Source: Nitrospiraceae bacterium (lineage in GTDB: Bacteria > Nitrospirota > Thermodesulfovibrionia > UBA6902). From it: a stretch of 13,983 nt of DNA. The stretch spans positions 1,966,989 through 1,980,971 of the forward strand of contig CP070644.1 of assembly GCA_020354155.1 (NCBI GenBank), in the 5' to 3' direction. The notes beneath the pieces were generated by a model, which did no database searches, was not told the origin of the DNA, and worked only from the letters and a program-made list of their open reading frames with translations. Within the stretch, counting starts at the first letter, position 1; every line of letters starts with the position of its first letter. Shown here piece by piece: positions 1 through 6,811 of the stretch. The translations under genes and the position numbers were made by a program.

Positions 1-969
1 GTTTCCTACCAATTCAGGTCTGATATGCTCATAGGTCTCAGGATGTCTCAGGATAGCGCTGACATGAATGCCGCCTTTATGTGCAAAGGCACTGTCGCCA
101 ACAAATGGCTGCCGTTTGAAATGCTGTAGGTTGGCAATCTCGGCAACAAAACGTGAAACGCTCTTTAATTTCTTTAAATTATAAGATGATATACACTTCT
201 TCTTGAGTTTTAGCTTTAAACTTGGAATGACAGAAATAAGATTGGCATTGCCGCAGCGCTCTCCAAGTCCGTTCACCGTCCCCTGAACATGAGCAGCACC
301 TGCCCTGACTGCGACGATCGAGTTTGCCACACCGCATTCAGCATCATTATGTGCATGGATACCGACAGGAACTTCAAAGGTGCCGACCATCTTGCTCACA
401 ATATTCTGAACATCGCCCGGCATGGTCCCTCCATTCGTATCACAGAGCACAAGACAGTCTGCACCGGCAGAGACCGCTGCCTGAAGTGCCTGTACAGCAT
501 ACTCGGGATTGGCCCTGAACCCGTCAAAGAAGTGCTCGGCATCGAAGATCACCTGGGGCACTTTTTTCTTCAAGTATGAAATTGTGTTAAATATGAGGTC
601 CAGGTTTGCCTGCAGAGAAACACGCAGTGCTTCTCTGGCATGGAAATCCCAGGTCTTTCCAAAGATTGTCACTGCAGGTGTGTTTGCTGCCAGCAGGGAC
701 TTGATACTGGGATCCTGATGGACTTTCAGCGATGCCCTGTGAGTGGCTCCAAAGGCAGTGAGTTTTGCCGTCTTCAGTTTTATCGCTCCTGCCCTTTTGA
801 AAAAATCGACATCTCTCGGGTTTGATCCCGGCCACCCTCCTTCAATATAATGAATACCCAGCTCATCGAGCTTGACCAGAATTTTTAATTTATCTTCAAC
901 TGAAAATGAGACGTCCTCAGATTGGGCGCCATCTCTCAGCGTTGTATCGTAGAGTTCAATATTCATCAT
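1..969 (-). CDS. cimA: (R)-citramalate synthase, 3' end off the left edge
   Basis: Condenses pyruvate and acetyl-CoA to citramalate, the first step of the threonine-independent route to 2-oxobutyrate and isoleucine. About 323 N-terminal residues are visible, against roughly 520-540 for the full family, so the catalytic TIM barrel is present and the C-terminal LeuA-type allosteric domain lies outside the window. Visible signatures are the HMGL-type opening DTTLRDGAQ just after the start and the metal-binding motif IHAHND (reverse strand of about 340-360), followed by a GNANL stretch and an AHKGGIHVSA motif near the left edge. The start is one of two tandem ATGs (969 or 966); an in-frame TGA lies a few codons upstream and neither ATG has a good Shine-Dalgarno, with only GAGG about 18 nt away. 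It lies 42 bp behind lysC and is probably co-transcribed. 2-isopropylmalate or homocitrate synthase are the alternatives, but the sequence resembles the CimA branch more closely. Confidence 0.9.
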   Translation of the reverse strand, partial: MMNIELYDTTLRDGAQSEDVSFSVEDKLKILVKLDELGIHYIEGGWPGSNPRDVDFFKRAGAIKLKTAKLTAFGATHRASLKVHQDPSIKSLLAANTPAVTIFGKTWDFHAREALRVSLQANLDLIFNTISYLKKKVPQVIFDAEHFFDGFRANPEYAVQALQAAVSAGADCLVLCDTNGGTMPGDVQNIVSKMVGTFEVPVGIHAHNDAECGVANSIVAVRAGAAHVQGTVNGLGERCGNANLISVIPSLKLKLKKKCISSYNLKKLKSVSRFVAEIANLQHFKRQPFVGDSAFAHKGGIHVSAILRHPETYEHIRPELVGN

Positions 970-1011
970 GATAGATAGGGTTCATAGCCTCAAATATAGC
1001 CTGGCCATGAT

Positions 1012-2232
1012 TCACTGCTTTGCAAGTTCAAAGGAGTCATGCAGTACCTGTACAGCCTTTTCCGTTTCCTTTTCATCGATAACACAGGATATTTTTATTT
1101 CCGACGTACTGATCATCATGATATTTACACTGTTTCTGGCAAGTGTTTCAAACATCTGGGCAGCCACGCCAAAATGGGACTGCATACCGACTCCCACTAT
1201 GGAAACCTTGGCAACTTCAGGGTTCATATTCACGCCCTTCGTCCCCATCTCATCAGAAACCTTTCGAATAATGTCGAAGGCCTTTTTACTGTCCGCCCTG
1301 GATACGGTAAAGGAAATATCAGTAGCATGGTCAACATTACTGATGTTCTGCACTATCATGTCAACATTGATGTTTGCATCTGATACTGATTTGAATATTG
1401 AAGCTGCTATTCCAGGTCTGTCAGGCACTCCCATGATAGTAATTCTGGCCTGATTTTTATCATGAGTAACTCCTGTTACCACAATTTTCTCCATTGATCC
1501 TTCCTCCTTCGTGACAAGTGTGCCCGACGCCTGACTGAAACTTGATCGGACCACCAGAGGTACATTATATTTTTTGGCAAATTCCACTGAACGGCCATGA
1601 AGCACCTTGGCTCCAAGACTTGCCATCTCAAGCATTTCATCATAGGAAATTTTCTCCATCTTCCTGGCATGGGGAACAATTCTCGGATCAGCCGTAAAGA
1701 CGCCCTCAACATCGGTATAGATTTCGCAGGCATCTGCCTTCAGGGCAGCGGCAATAGCAACAGCAGTTGTATCCGAACCTCCTCTGCCAAGGGTTGTCAC
1801 ATCCTGAAACTCGTTTATTCCCTGAAAGCCTGCAACAACGGGCACCTTCCCTTCATCAAGTGCTATCTTCAGTCTGCTCGCCTCAATCTCTTCAATCATG
1901 GCCTTTGTGTGTGAACTGTCCGTGATGATTCCCACCTGTCTTCCCGTGAAGCTCATTGATTTCTGTCCAAGCTCCTGAATAGCCATTGCCATGAGAGCAC
2001 TGGTTACCCGTTCCCCTGACGACAGAAGCAGATCCATTTCCCGCTCATCAGGGTGTTCCGTTATCTTATGGGCAAAGGCTATAAACTTGTCTGTTTCACC
2101 TGCCATGGCAGATACGACGACAATCACCTGGTTGCCTTCCTTTGCTATGGACACAACCCGCTCTGCAACTGTCTGTATCCTCTCAGTATCAGCAACTGAT
2201 GTACCGCCGTATTTCTGCACTATTAAAGCCAT
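1012..2232 (-). CDS. lysC: aspartate kinase with two ACT domains
   Basis: Phosphorylates aspartate to 4-aspartyl phosphate, the committed step to lysine, threonine, methionine and isoleucine. At 406 residues it has the length of the monofunctional enzyme of the Geobacter/Corynebacterium type. The amino-acid kinase domain starts with QKYGGTSVA (about residues 6-14) and includes the TLGRGGSDTTAVA loop. Two ACT domains follow, from about residue 265 (RITIMGVPDRPGIAA) and about residue 343 (VSIVGVGMQSHFGVAA), so feedback by lysine and/or threonine is expected from the family. The ATG is preceded by AAAAGGAG (2239-2246) with 6 nt spacing. It lies 57 bp downstream of the ApgM-like gene and 42 bp upstream of cimA, which suggests one transcript. 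No fused homoserine dehydrogenase is present; hom is a separate gene in this window. Confidence 0.96.
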   Translation of the reverse strand: MALIVQKYGGTSVADTERIQTVAERVVSIAKEGNQVIVVVSAMAGETDKFIAFAHKITEHPDEREMDLLLSSGERVTSALMAMAIQELGQKSMSFTGRQVGIITDSSHTKAMIEEIEASRLKIALDEGKVPVVAGFQGINEFQDVTTLGRGGSDTTAVAIAAALKADACEIYTDVEGVFTADPRIVPHARKMEKISYDEMLEMASLGAKVLHGRSVEFAKKYNVPLVVRSSFSQASGTLVTKEEGSMEKIVVTGVTHDKNQARITIMGVPDRPGIAASIFKSVSDANINVDMIVQNISNVDHATDISFTVSRADSKKAFDIIRKVSDEMGTKGVNMNPEVAKVSIVGVGMQSHFGVAAQMFETLARNSVNIMMISTSEIKISCVIDEKETEKAVQVLHDSFELAKQ

Positions 2233-2289
2233 GTTGAACTCCTTTTGATCAAATGTATGGTCCTCCGAGCACTGGTGAGACTTTCTATC

Positions 2290-3507
2290 TTATTGCTTCC
2301 CCACGAAATAGTCCATTAATCTATATCCCTTTTCAAACCTGAGGGCACTCTTCATTCTGCATATATTTTCAGAATAGGAGCGCGCCCTCGACCGCCTGGG
2401 ATGTGTACTGTCATAAATAACAAAGGGGACAGGCTCAGAGGTATGGGTCTTTACACTGATGGGGGTAAAGTGATCGGGCATCAGCAGCACCCTGTAATCT
2501 CCAAACCTCTCCATGCCCTTTAGAATCGGACCTACAATCTGTTTATCAAAATCCTCTATTGCCATTATCTTGTCTTTAATGCTTCCATTGTGCCCAGCTT
2601 CATCAGGCGCCTCAACATGAACATAGACAAAATCACAGGTTCTCAAGGCCCGCAATGCAGCATTGGACTTGCCTGCATAGTTTGTATCGATGTACCCTGT
2701 TGCCCCTTTGACCTTGATAACATCAAATCCGGCACTCATCCCCAGACCCTTTGTCAGGTCTACTGCCGATATTAACGCCCCCCTGAGACCATATCTGGTC
2801 ATGAATTTTGGCAGGGTCAGTTTTTTCCCCTGTCCCCAGAGCCATATGCTGTTGGCCGGCAACTGTCCATTCTTTACCCTCGCCCTGTTGACTGCATGGT
2901 CCCTGAGAAGGTCATGTGATTTACAGATCAGGTAATTCAGTACTTCGCTGTCTTTACCGGATGGCAGGTGGGACTGAATCTCCCTGCCTGTAATGTCATG
3001 AGGAGGTGTACATTGTATACCAGCATTTCCCTTTTTCCATATCATGGTGTGACGATAACTGACTCCCGGATAAAATGTTATTTCTTTACTCCCCATCCTG
3101 CCCTGAATGAACTGGATAATTCTTTTCGCTTCAGCTGTTGTAATATGACCGGCACTGTAATCATTCATCGCTGCTTTCCTGTAGTCCTTATCAGGGGGAA
3201 ATTTCAGATGAACAAGATTACAGCGATAGGCAACATCCTGAGGACCTAAATGGATGCCCTGATAAACAGCTTCGATCGGAGCCCGCCCGCTATAGTACCT
3301 GGAGGGATTGTATCCCAGGATTGACAGGTTAGCAACATCTGACCCTGGTTCAAAACCCGCAGGTACTGTCCTTGCCCACCCCACTTCGCCCTGTTGAGCC
3401 AGCCTGTCCATATGTGGCGTAGAGGATTTTTGCAGACATGTTCTGTTCCCGAGCGCCCGTATCGGCCGTCCGGCCATCCCATCCCCTATGAGAACAATAT
3501 ATTTCAT
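2290..3507 (-). CDS. apgM: ApgM-type phosphoglycerate mutase homologue / proposed homoserine kinase
   Basis: Alkaline-phosphatase-superfamily protein of the archaeal-type, cofactor-independent phosphoglycerate mutase family, 405 residues from the chosen start. The N-terminal metal site VLIGDGMAG has Asp9; the nucleophile motif GSDVANLSILGY has Ser62. Later motifs are the YSAGHIT stretch, DTNYAGK, VEAPDEAGHNG and MPDHFTP, which carry further metal ligands. I place the start at the ATG at 3507 because homologues begin MKYIVLIGDG; an in-frame GTG at 3540 would add 11 residues with no family support. The Shine-Dalgarno is weak (ACGGATG). The neighbour is lysC. A subfamily of ApgM homologues next to threonine genes, in genomes lacking thrB, has been proposed to be homoserine kinase, and no thrB is seen here although hom and thrC are. 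Phosphoglycerate mutase versus homoserine kinase cannot be decided from sequence alone. The usual Asp of GDGMAD is Gly here. Confidence 0.9.
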   Translation of the reverse strand: MKYIVLIGDGMAGRPIRALGNRTCLQKSSTPHMDRLAQQGEVGWARTVPAGFEPGSDVANLSILGYNPSRYYSGRAPIEAVYQGIHLGPQDVAYRCNLVHLKFPPDKDYRKAAMNDYSAGHITTAEAKRIIQFIQGRMGSKEITFYPGVSYRHTMIWKKGNAGIQCTPPHDITGREIQSHLPSGKDSEVLNYLICKSHDLLRDHAVNRARVKNGQLPANSIWLWGQGKKLTLPKFMTRYGLRGALISAVDLTKGLGMSAGFDVIKVKGATGYIDTNYAGKSNAALRALRTCDFVYVHVEAPDEAGHNGSIKDKIMAIEDFDKQIVGPILKGMERFGDYRVLLMPDHFTPISVKTHTSEPVPFVIYDSTHPRRSRARSYSENICRMKSALRFEKGYRLMDYFVGKQ

Positions 3508-3549
3508 TTCATCCGTCTTGATAAAAGTAATTCGCAGCACAGCAGTAAC

Positions 3550-3565
3550 AGAACAGCCCTGTTCT
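3550..3565. promoter_or_regulatory. perfect inverted repeat in the apgM leader
   Basis: AGAACAG-CC-CTGTTCT is a perfect palindrome with 7-bp arms and a 2-nt centre, 43 bp upstream of the chosen apgM start. It could be a dimeric-repressor operator or a small RNA hairpin in the 5' leader. It resembles, but does not match, the Bacillus-type LexA box because the GAAC and GTTC halves are 6 rather than 4 bp apart. The regulator is unknown. Confidence 0.3.
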
Positions 3566-3753
3566 CAGAGCAAATGTCATTCTGTGCCTGTATTTTCTTA
3601 CTAAAGCAAAGAATATATTAACTTTTATACTTTACAAAAGTGAAGATGTCACCTATTCGTTATTTCTTCTTACTTATGTCGTAATATGTAGAAGGGCTCA
3701 CAGATATGAACAGATGAATACTGATTGTCAGGAGTTGAATGATTTTATAAACT

Positions 3754-3785
3754 TAACCTGTTTATCATAATCCATAACCTATTTA
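3754..3785 (+). promoter_or_regulatory. tandem 11-bp boxes, possible operator
   Basis: TAACCTGTTTA at 3754-3764 is repeated as TAACCTATTTA at 3775-3785, with 10 of 11 positions identical and starts 21 bp apart, two helical turns. The second copy overlaps the -35 hexamer of the proposed ACP promoter. This geometry fits a transcription factor binding two same-face sites. The factor is not identifiable from the window. Confidence 0.35.
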
Positions 3786-3810
3786 CAGTTGTTTTATGTT
3801 ATTGTATTGT
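3782..3810 (+). promoter_or_regulatory. sigma-70-like promoter for the ACP-KAS unit
   Basis: TTTACA (3782-3787; 5 of 6 to the -35 consensus), a 17-bp spacer and TATTGT (3805-3810; 4 of 6 to the -10 consensus). This would start transcription near 3817 and give a leader of about 25 nt carrying GGAGG at 3831-3835, well placed for the ATG at 3842. A small inverted repeat, CTGTT-AA-AACAG, lies at 3811-3822 over the predicted start point. Confidence 0.42.
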
Positions 3811-3841
3811 CTGTTAAAACAGCCTGAACCGGAGGTTTTTG

Positions 3842-4105
3842 ATGTCTGAATCAGTGAGTGATGCAGTACTGAACATACTAGCCAAGCATACAGAACTGGA
3901 TCGTGACAAGGTTACTCCTGATACCCCCTTGCAGCTCAGTGGAGTTGATTCATTGATGATGGTTGAAATTATCTTTGATCTTGAAGAACATTTTGACATC
4001 AGCATTCCTGATGAAATGCTTGGTATGCAGAACCAGAAACTGGAAACTGCTGCTGATGTCGTGCTCCTGGTGGAGGAACTGATCCAAAAACAGCAAACCG
4101 CATGA
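3842..4105 (+). CDS. acyl carrier protein
   Basis: 87-residue acyl carrier protein that carries acyl or ketoacyl intermediates on a 4'-phosphopantetheine arm. The attachment site is Ser37 in GVDSLMMVEI, within the usual helix-II context, and the length and acidic character fit a free-standing ACP. The ATG has a strong GGAGG (3831-3835) with 6 nt spacing; a TTG one codon upstream is not needed. Its TGA overlaps the ATG of the downstream ketoacyl synthase (ATGA at 4102-4105), so the two are translationally coupled. The sequence differs from the highly conserved housekeeping AcpP (DSLDTVEL), so this is probably a dedicated ACP for the adjacent synthase rather than the main fatty-acid ACP; that is an inference. 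The gene is divergent from apgM. Confidence 0.93.
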   Translation: MSESVSDAVLNILAKHTELDRDKVTPDTPLQLSGVDSLMMVEIIFDLEEHFDISIPDEMLGMQNQKLETAADVVLLVEELIQKQQTA

Positions 4106-5316
4106 GCCGTATTGTCATTACAGGAATGGGCTGTATATCATCACTGGGCCATACCTGCAAGGATTTCTCCAGCAAACTTATGAAGGGTGTAAGCGGTATT
4201 GGCCCTATTACCCTTTTTGATACCACCGGCTTTCGAGTCAAAGTCGCTGCTGAAGTAAAAGACTACGACGAGCTGCGCCTGTTCCCGGAAAAACAGTTAA
4301 GTAAACTTGACCGTTATGCCCAATTTGCCCTCATTGCCAGCAGGGAAGCTGTTGCTGACGCAGGACTGGAATTCTCTGGCCCTCTTGCTGAACGGACTGC
4401 TGTCGTACATGGCACCGGCATCGGGGGCCAGACCACACAGGAACTGAACTATTTCAAGGTTTATACGCAGGGAATGAAGCGTCTCCACCCATTCACTGTC
4501 CCAAAACTGATTCCCAGTGCCGGTGCAAGCTGGATAAGCATGGACCTCGGTATCACAGGCCCCGCCTTCGCAACGACCTCAGCATGTTCTTCTGCCGGTC
4601 ATGCCATCGGTATGTCCATGCTTATGCTGCGATCGGGCATTGCAGATGTGGCAGTCACCGGCGGCTCTGAGGCGCTCATTACCTATGGCACAATCAAGGC
4701 CTGGGAAGGTCTCAGGGTCATGTCCAATGACACCTGCCGTCCCTTTTCTCTTCAGAGAAACGGAATGGTAATCGGTGAAGGCGCTGGCACCATTGTACTG
4801 GAAACTCTTGATCATGCCAGGGCACGGGGGGCTGCAATCTACGGAGAAGTGACCGGCCTTGGTATGAGTTCTGATGCCCATGACATGCTTCAGCCCCTTG
4901 ACAAGGGAGCTGCCGCTGCAATGCAGGCTGCGTTGAGCGATGCCGGACTTGCTCCTGAGTCCATTGCGTACATTAATGCTCACGGAACCGGCACCCCGCA
5001 GAACGACCCAACGGAAACACGGGCAATTCGCCAGGTGTTTGGAAGTCATGCCGACAAACTCGTAGTATCATCCACCAAGTCAATACACGGCCACACCCTT
5101 GGTGCTGCATCTGCCCTTGAAGCCATAGCAACAGTACTCGCTCTCAATGAGCAGAAAGCCCCCCCCACTGCGAATTTCCAGGATCCCGATCCGCAATGTG
5201 ATCTTGATTATGTTCCCAATACTGCACGTCCCATGCCAATAACACATGCCATGAGCAACTCCTTTGCCTTTGGCGGCTTAAACACAGTTTTAGTATTCAG
5301 TCGCTGCAACGATTAA
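4102..5316 (+). CDS. beta-ketoacyl-ACP synthase, FabF-like
   Basis: 404-residue condensing enzyme that adds a two-carbon unit from malonyl-ACP to an acyl-ACP. The thiolase fold is complete. The nucleophile is Cys162 in TTSACSSAGHA, the two histidines are His294 in NAHGTGTPQND and His331 in STKSIHGHTLGAA, and the conserved lysine is Lys326. The C-terminal glycine loop reads FAFGGLN rather than the usual FGFGGTN, which together with the private ACP suggests a specialised FabF relative rather than the housekeeping KAS II; this is inference. The start overlaps the ACP stop and has no Shine-Dalgarno of its own, so translation is coupled. No FabD, FabG, FabZ or thioesterase follows, so the pair relies on genes elsewhere. 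The gene converges on the canonical thrC at 5742. Confidence 0.93.
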   Translation: MSRIVITGMGCISSLGHTCKDFSSKLMKGVSGIGPITLFDTTGFRVKVAAEVKDYDELRLFPEKQLSKLDRYAQFALIASREAVADAGLEFSGPLAERTAVVHGTGIGGQTTQELNYFKVYTQGMKRLHPFTVPKLIPSAGASWISMDLGITGPAFATTSACSSAGHAIGMSMLMLRSGIADVAVTGGSEALITYGTIKAWEGLRVMSNDTCRPFSLQRNGMVIGEGAGTIVLETLDHARARGAAIYGEVTGLGMSSDAHDMLQPLDKGAAAAMQAALSDAGLAPESIAYINAHGTGTPQNDPTETRAIRQVFGSHADKLVVSSTKSIHGHTLGAASALEAIATVLALNEQKAPPTANFQDPDPQCDLDYVPNTARPMPITHAMSNSFAFGGLNTVLVFSRCND

Positions 5317-5404
5317 TTGTTGATGCTTGCGTTACAAATCCTGCTCAGCGTAAATCTATGCTTTCACAATTCTCTGGAAGCCAGAAATCAATAATTCCCA
5401 ATAC

Positions 5405-5496
5405 TGTCATTCCCCGGTTAAATCGGGGAATCCAGCCTCGTCTTCCTGGATTGTCCGATCAAGCCTGCCTGCCGGCAGGCAGGTCGGACAATCACA
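5405..5496. repeat. REPIN-like paired palindrome, copy 1
   Basis: Two hairpins face each other, bounded by TGTCATT and an imperfect inverse, AATCACA. Hairpin A is ATTCCCCG (5409-5416) with CGGGGAAT (5424-5431). Hairpin B is ATTGTCCGA (5450-5458) with TCGGACAAT (5484-5492). The inner edges read AATCCAG and CTGGATT. The same two hairpins occur, in opposite orientation and with a longer spacer, at 8693-8796. Copy 1 also carries a 20-bp self-complementary GC-rich insert within hairpin B (5464-5483). It has the architecture of a non-autonomous REP doublet moved by a RAYT-type transposase, but no RAYT is in the window. Confidence 0.72.
5464..5483. repeat. 20-bp perfect GC-rich palindrome nested in hairpin B
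   Basis: A perfect self-complementary 20-mer built of CCTG/CAGG units around a central GCCGGC lies exactly in the loop position of hairpin B. The equivalent hairpin of the other copy (8697-8719) has only a 5-nt loop, so this is an insertion into, or a duplication within, one copy. It extends the stem to a long cruciform-capable structure. Confidence 0.7.
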
Positions 5497-5517
5497 TATA
5501 ATAGGGATTTCTATAAA

Positions 5518-5540
5518 GTCCAAAATATATTATTTTGGAC
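5518..5540. terminator. perfect AT-rich hairpin, possible bidirectional terminator
   Basis: GTCCAAAATA, a 3-nt loop, and TATTTTGGAC form a perfect inverted repeat with 10-bp arms between two converging genes. On the minus strand it is followed by TTTATAG and on the plus strand by no T-run, so it is at best a weak intrinsic terminator. It could instead be a protein-binding palindrome or a remnant of a small mobile element. Confidence 0.35.
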
Positions 5541-5741
5541 AGAAGTGAAATACAATAAAAACTAATTGGGAAAAGGCAGGTATTGTGAAACCAGAGAATT
5601 TTCGTTTCCTTCGAAGCACTACCTATCTACCAAATTAGTCGTGACTATTTGTTCTTATAGCCACATTTGCATTATTCCAATAATTTCTCGAGTTAATTAT
5701 CTGGTTAATCAACAGCTGCATTTTTCAGCTTGATAAACGGA

Positions 5742-6809
5742 TTAGATACAACAGCCCTTTAAAACTTCCTCAACTGCAGTGATTGTGGAGGCTACTTTTA
5801 CAGGCGGATCGGATATCATAATTGCATTGTCAGGATCTTTCAGGCCGTGCCCGGTCAGAGTACAGACGACTGTGTTACCTTCCCTGAAAAAACCTTTTTT
5901 GGAAAGCTTTATGACGCCTGCCAGAGATGCTGCTGATGCTGGCTCACAAAAGACACCTTCCCGGGATGCAATGAATTTATAAGCAGACAATATCTCCTCG
6001 TCTGTAACAGCTTCGATACGACCACCGGATTCATCCCTCGCTTCTAATGCGCCTTTCCAGCTTGCCGGGTTCCCTATTCTGATTGCAGTCGCCACTGTTT
6101 CTGGATTGATAACAGGTTTGTCAATCACTATGGGAGCAGCTCCTGCAGCCTGAAAACCAAGCATAACGGGCAGTGATGAAATTTTACCTTTCCCATGAAA
6201 TTCCTTATACCCTTTCCAGTAAGCAGTCACGTTTCCGGCATTACCGACTGGCATTGCATGATAGTCCGGTTGTGAACCAAGCTGGTCGCAGACTTCAAAT
6301 GCCGCAGTTTTCTGACCTTCTATCCTGTAAGGATTAATTGAATTTACAAGGGCGAATTTGTGCTTTTCCACAAGTCCCTTGACGATATCGAGGGCATCGT
6401 CAAAATTACCCTCAACCTGCACTACCATTGCACCATGGATCATTGCCTGGGCCAGCTTGCCCATAGCGATTTTACCCTCGGGGATTATGACAATAGCGCC
6501 CACGCCGGCCCTTGCAGAATAGGCTGCAGCAGATGCCGACGTATTCCCTGTTGAGGCACATATAACCGCCTTGGAGCCCTCTTCCATCGCCTTTGAGATA
6601 GCCATGGTCATTCCCCGGTCCTTGAAGGATCCGCTGGGGTTGGCCCCTTCAAATTTAAAGTAAAGATCTACCTGGGGTTGAACTACTTCCTGAACATGGC
6701 AGGCTTTAATTAATGGAGTATTCCCCTCATTCAGGGTAATAACAGGTGTATTGTTTGTAACCGGCAAGTATTCTCTGTAGTGTTGTATAAGACCCGGCCA
6801 TGCTGCCAT
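5742..6809 (-). CDS. thrC: threonine synthase, canonical short form
   Basis: Converts O-phosphohomoserine to threonine using PLP. At 355 residues it matches the bacterial short form and has no N-terminal zinc ribbon. Motifs in order: LNEGNTPLIKA (about 26-36), NPSGSFKDRG with the PLP Schiff-base lysine Lys63, STGNTSASAAAYSARAG, PVGNAGNVTAYWKG for phosphate binding, REGVFCEPASAAS and LTGHGLKD near the C-terminus. The start fits homologues, which begin with a WxGxIxxYREYLPV-like segment. It begins only 2 bp after the stop of the NIL-domain gene, so it belongs to that transcript. It is the last gene of the minus-strand cluster. A second, distant ThrC-family protein is encoded at 7421-8659; this short one is the better candidate for the real threonine synthase. 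Confidence 0.95.
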   Translation of the reverse strand: MAAWPGLIQHYREYLPVTNNTPVITLNEGNTPLIKACHVQEVVQPQVDLYFKFEGANPSGSFKDRGMTMAISKAMEEGSKAVICASTGNTSASAAAYSARAGVGAIVIIPEGKIAMGKLAQAMIHGAMVVQVEGNFDDALDIVKGLVEKHKFALVNSINPYRIEGQKTAAFEVCDQLGSQPDYHAMPVGNAGNVTAYWKGYKEFHGKGKISSLPVMLGFQAAGAAPIVIDKPVINPETVATAIRIGNPASWKGALEARDESGGRIEAVTDEEILSAYKFIASREGVFCEPASAASLAGVIKLSKKGFFREGNTVVCTLTGHGLKDPDNAIMISDPPVKVASTITAVEEVLKGCCI

Positions 6810-6811
6810 GG

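Larger units (their letters stand above)
3508..3838. other. divergent intergenic region between apgM and the ACP gene
   Basis: About 330 bp, AT-rich, with no credible coding frame. It must hold the promoters of both divergent units. On the ACP side there is a good sigma-70-like promoter and a tandem box pair, listed separately. On the apgM side there is a perfect 7-bp-arm inverted repeat at 3550-3565, and an AT-rich stretch around 3610-3640 whose minus strand offers only weak promoter matches (for example TTCACT, 18 bp, TAATAT). Confidence 0.6.
5317..5741. other. convergent intergenic region with repeats
   Basis: A 425-bp gap between the 3' end of the plus-strand ketoacyl synthase and the 3' end of the minus-strand thrC. 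It holds a REPIN-like double palindrome (5405-5496) and a perfect AT-rich hairpin (5518-5540). From 5541 to 5741 I see no supported gene: the longest frame there starts at a TTG without a ribosome-binding site and resembles nothing known to me. Confidence 0.6.

Noticed and set aside
289..579. Plus-strand open frames opposite the left-edge gene
   Set aside because: They are antisense to cimA, whose HAHND and GGIHVSA motifs establish the minus strand as coding.
968..1453. Plus-strand open frame of 161 codons
   Set aside because: It lies entirely opposite lysC, whose protein is unmistakable; the frame is a shadow with no ribosome-binding site and no recognisable motif.
3508..3540. Longer apgM start at GTG 3540
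   Set aside because: The added 11 residues have no family counterpart, whereas homologues start exactly at the MKYIVLIGDG segment.
3550..3565. LexA (SOS) operator
   Set aside because: The half-sites are 6 bp apart instead of the 4 bp of the Gram-positive box, and the gene downstream has no SOS link.
4579..5049. Minus-strand open frame of 156 codons
   Set aside because: It is antisense to the ketoacyl synthase active-site region, which is clearly coding on the plus strand.
5405..5496. CRISPR array or insertion-sequence ends
   Set aside because: The palindromes are not regularly spaced direct repeats, no transposase gene lies between or beside the two copies, and the paired-hairpin layout fits REPIN elements better.
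5559..5731. A small gene in the convergent gap, starting at TTG or at GTG (5586)
   Set aside because: The TTG frame runs about 57 codons without a ribosome-binding site and the GTG frame stops after 17 codons; neither resembles a known family.
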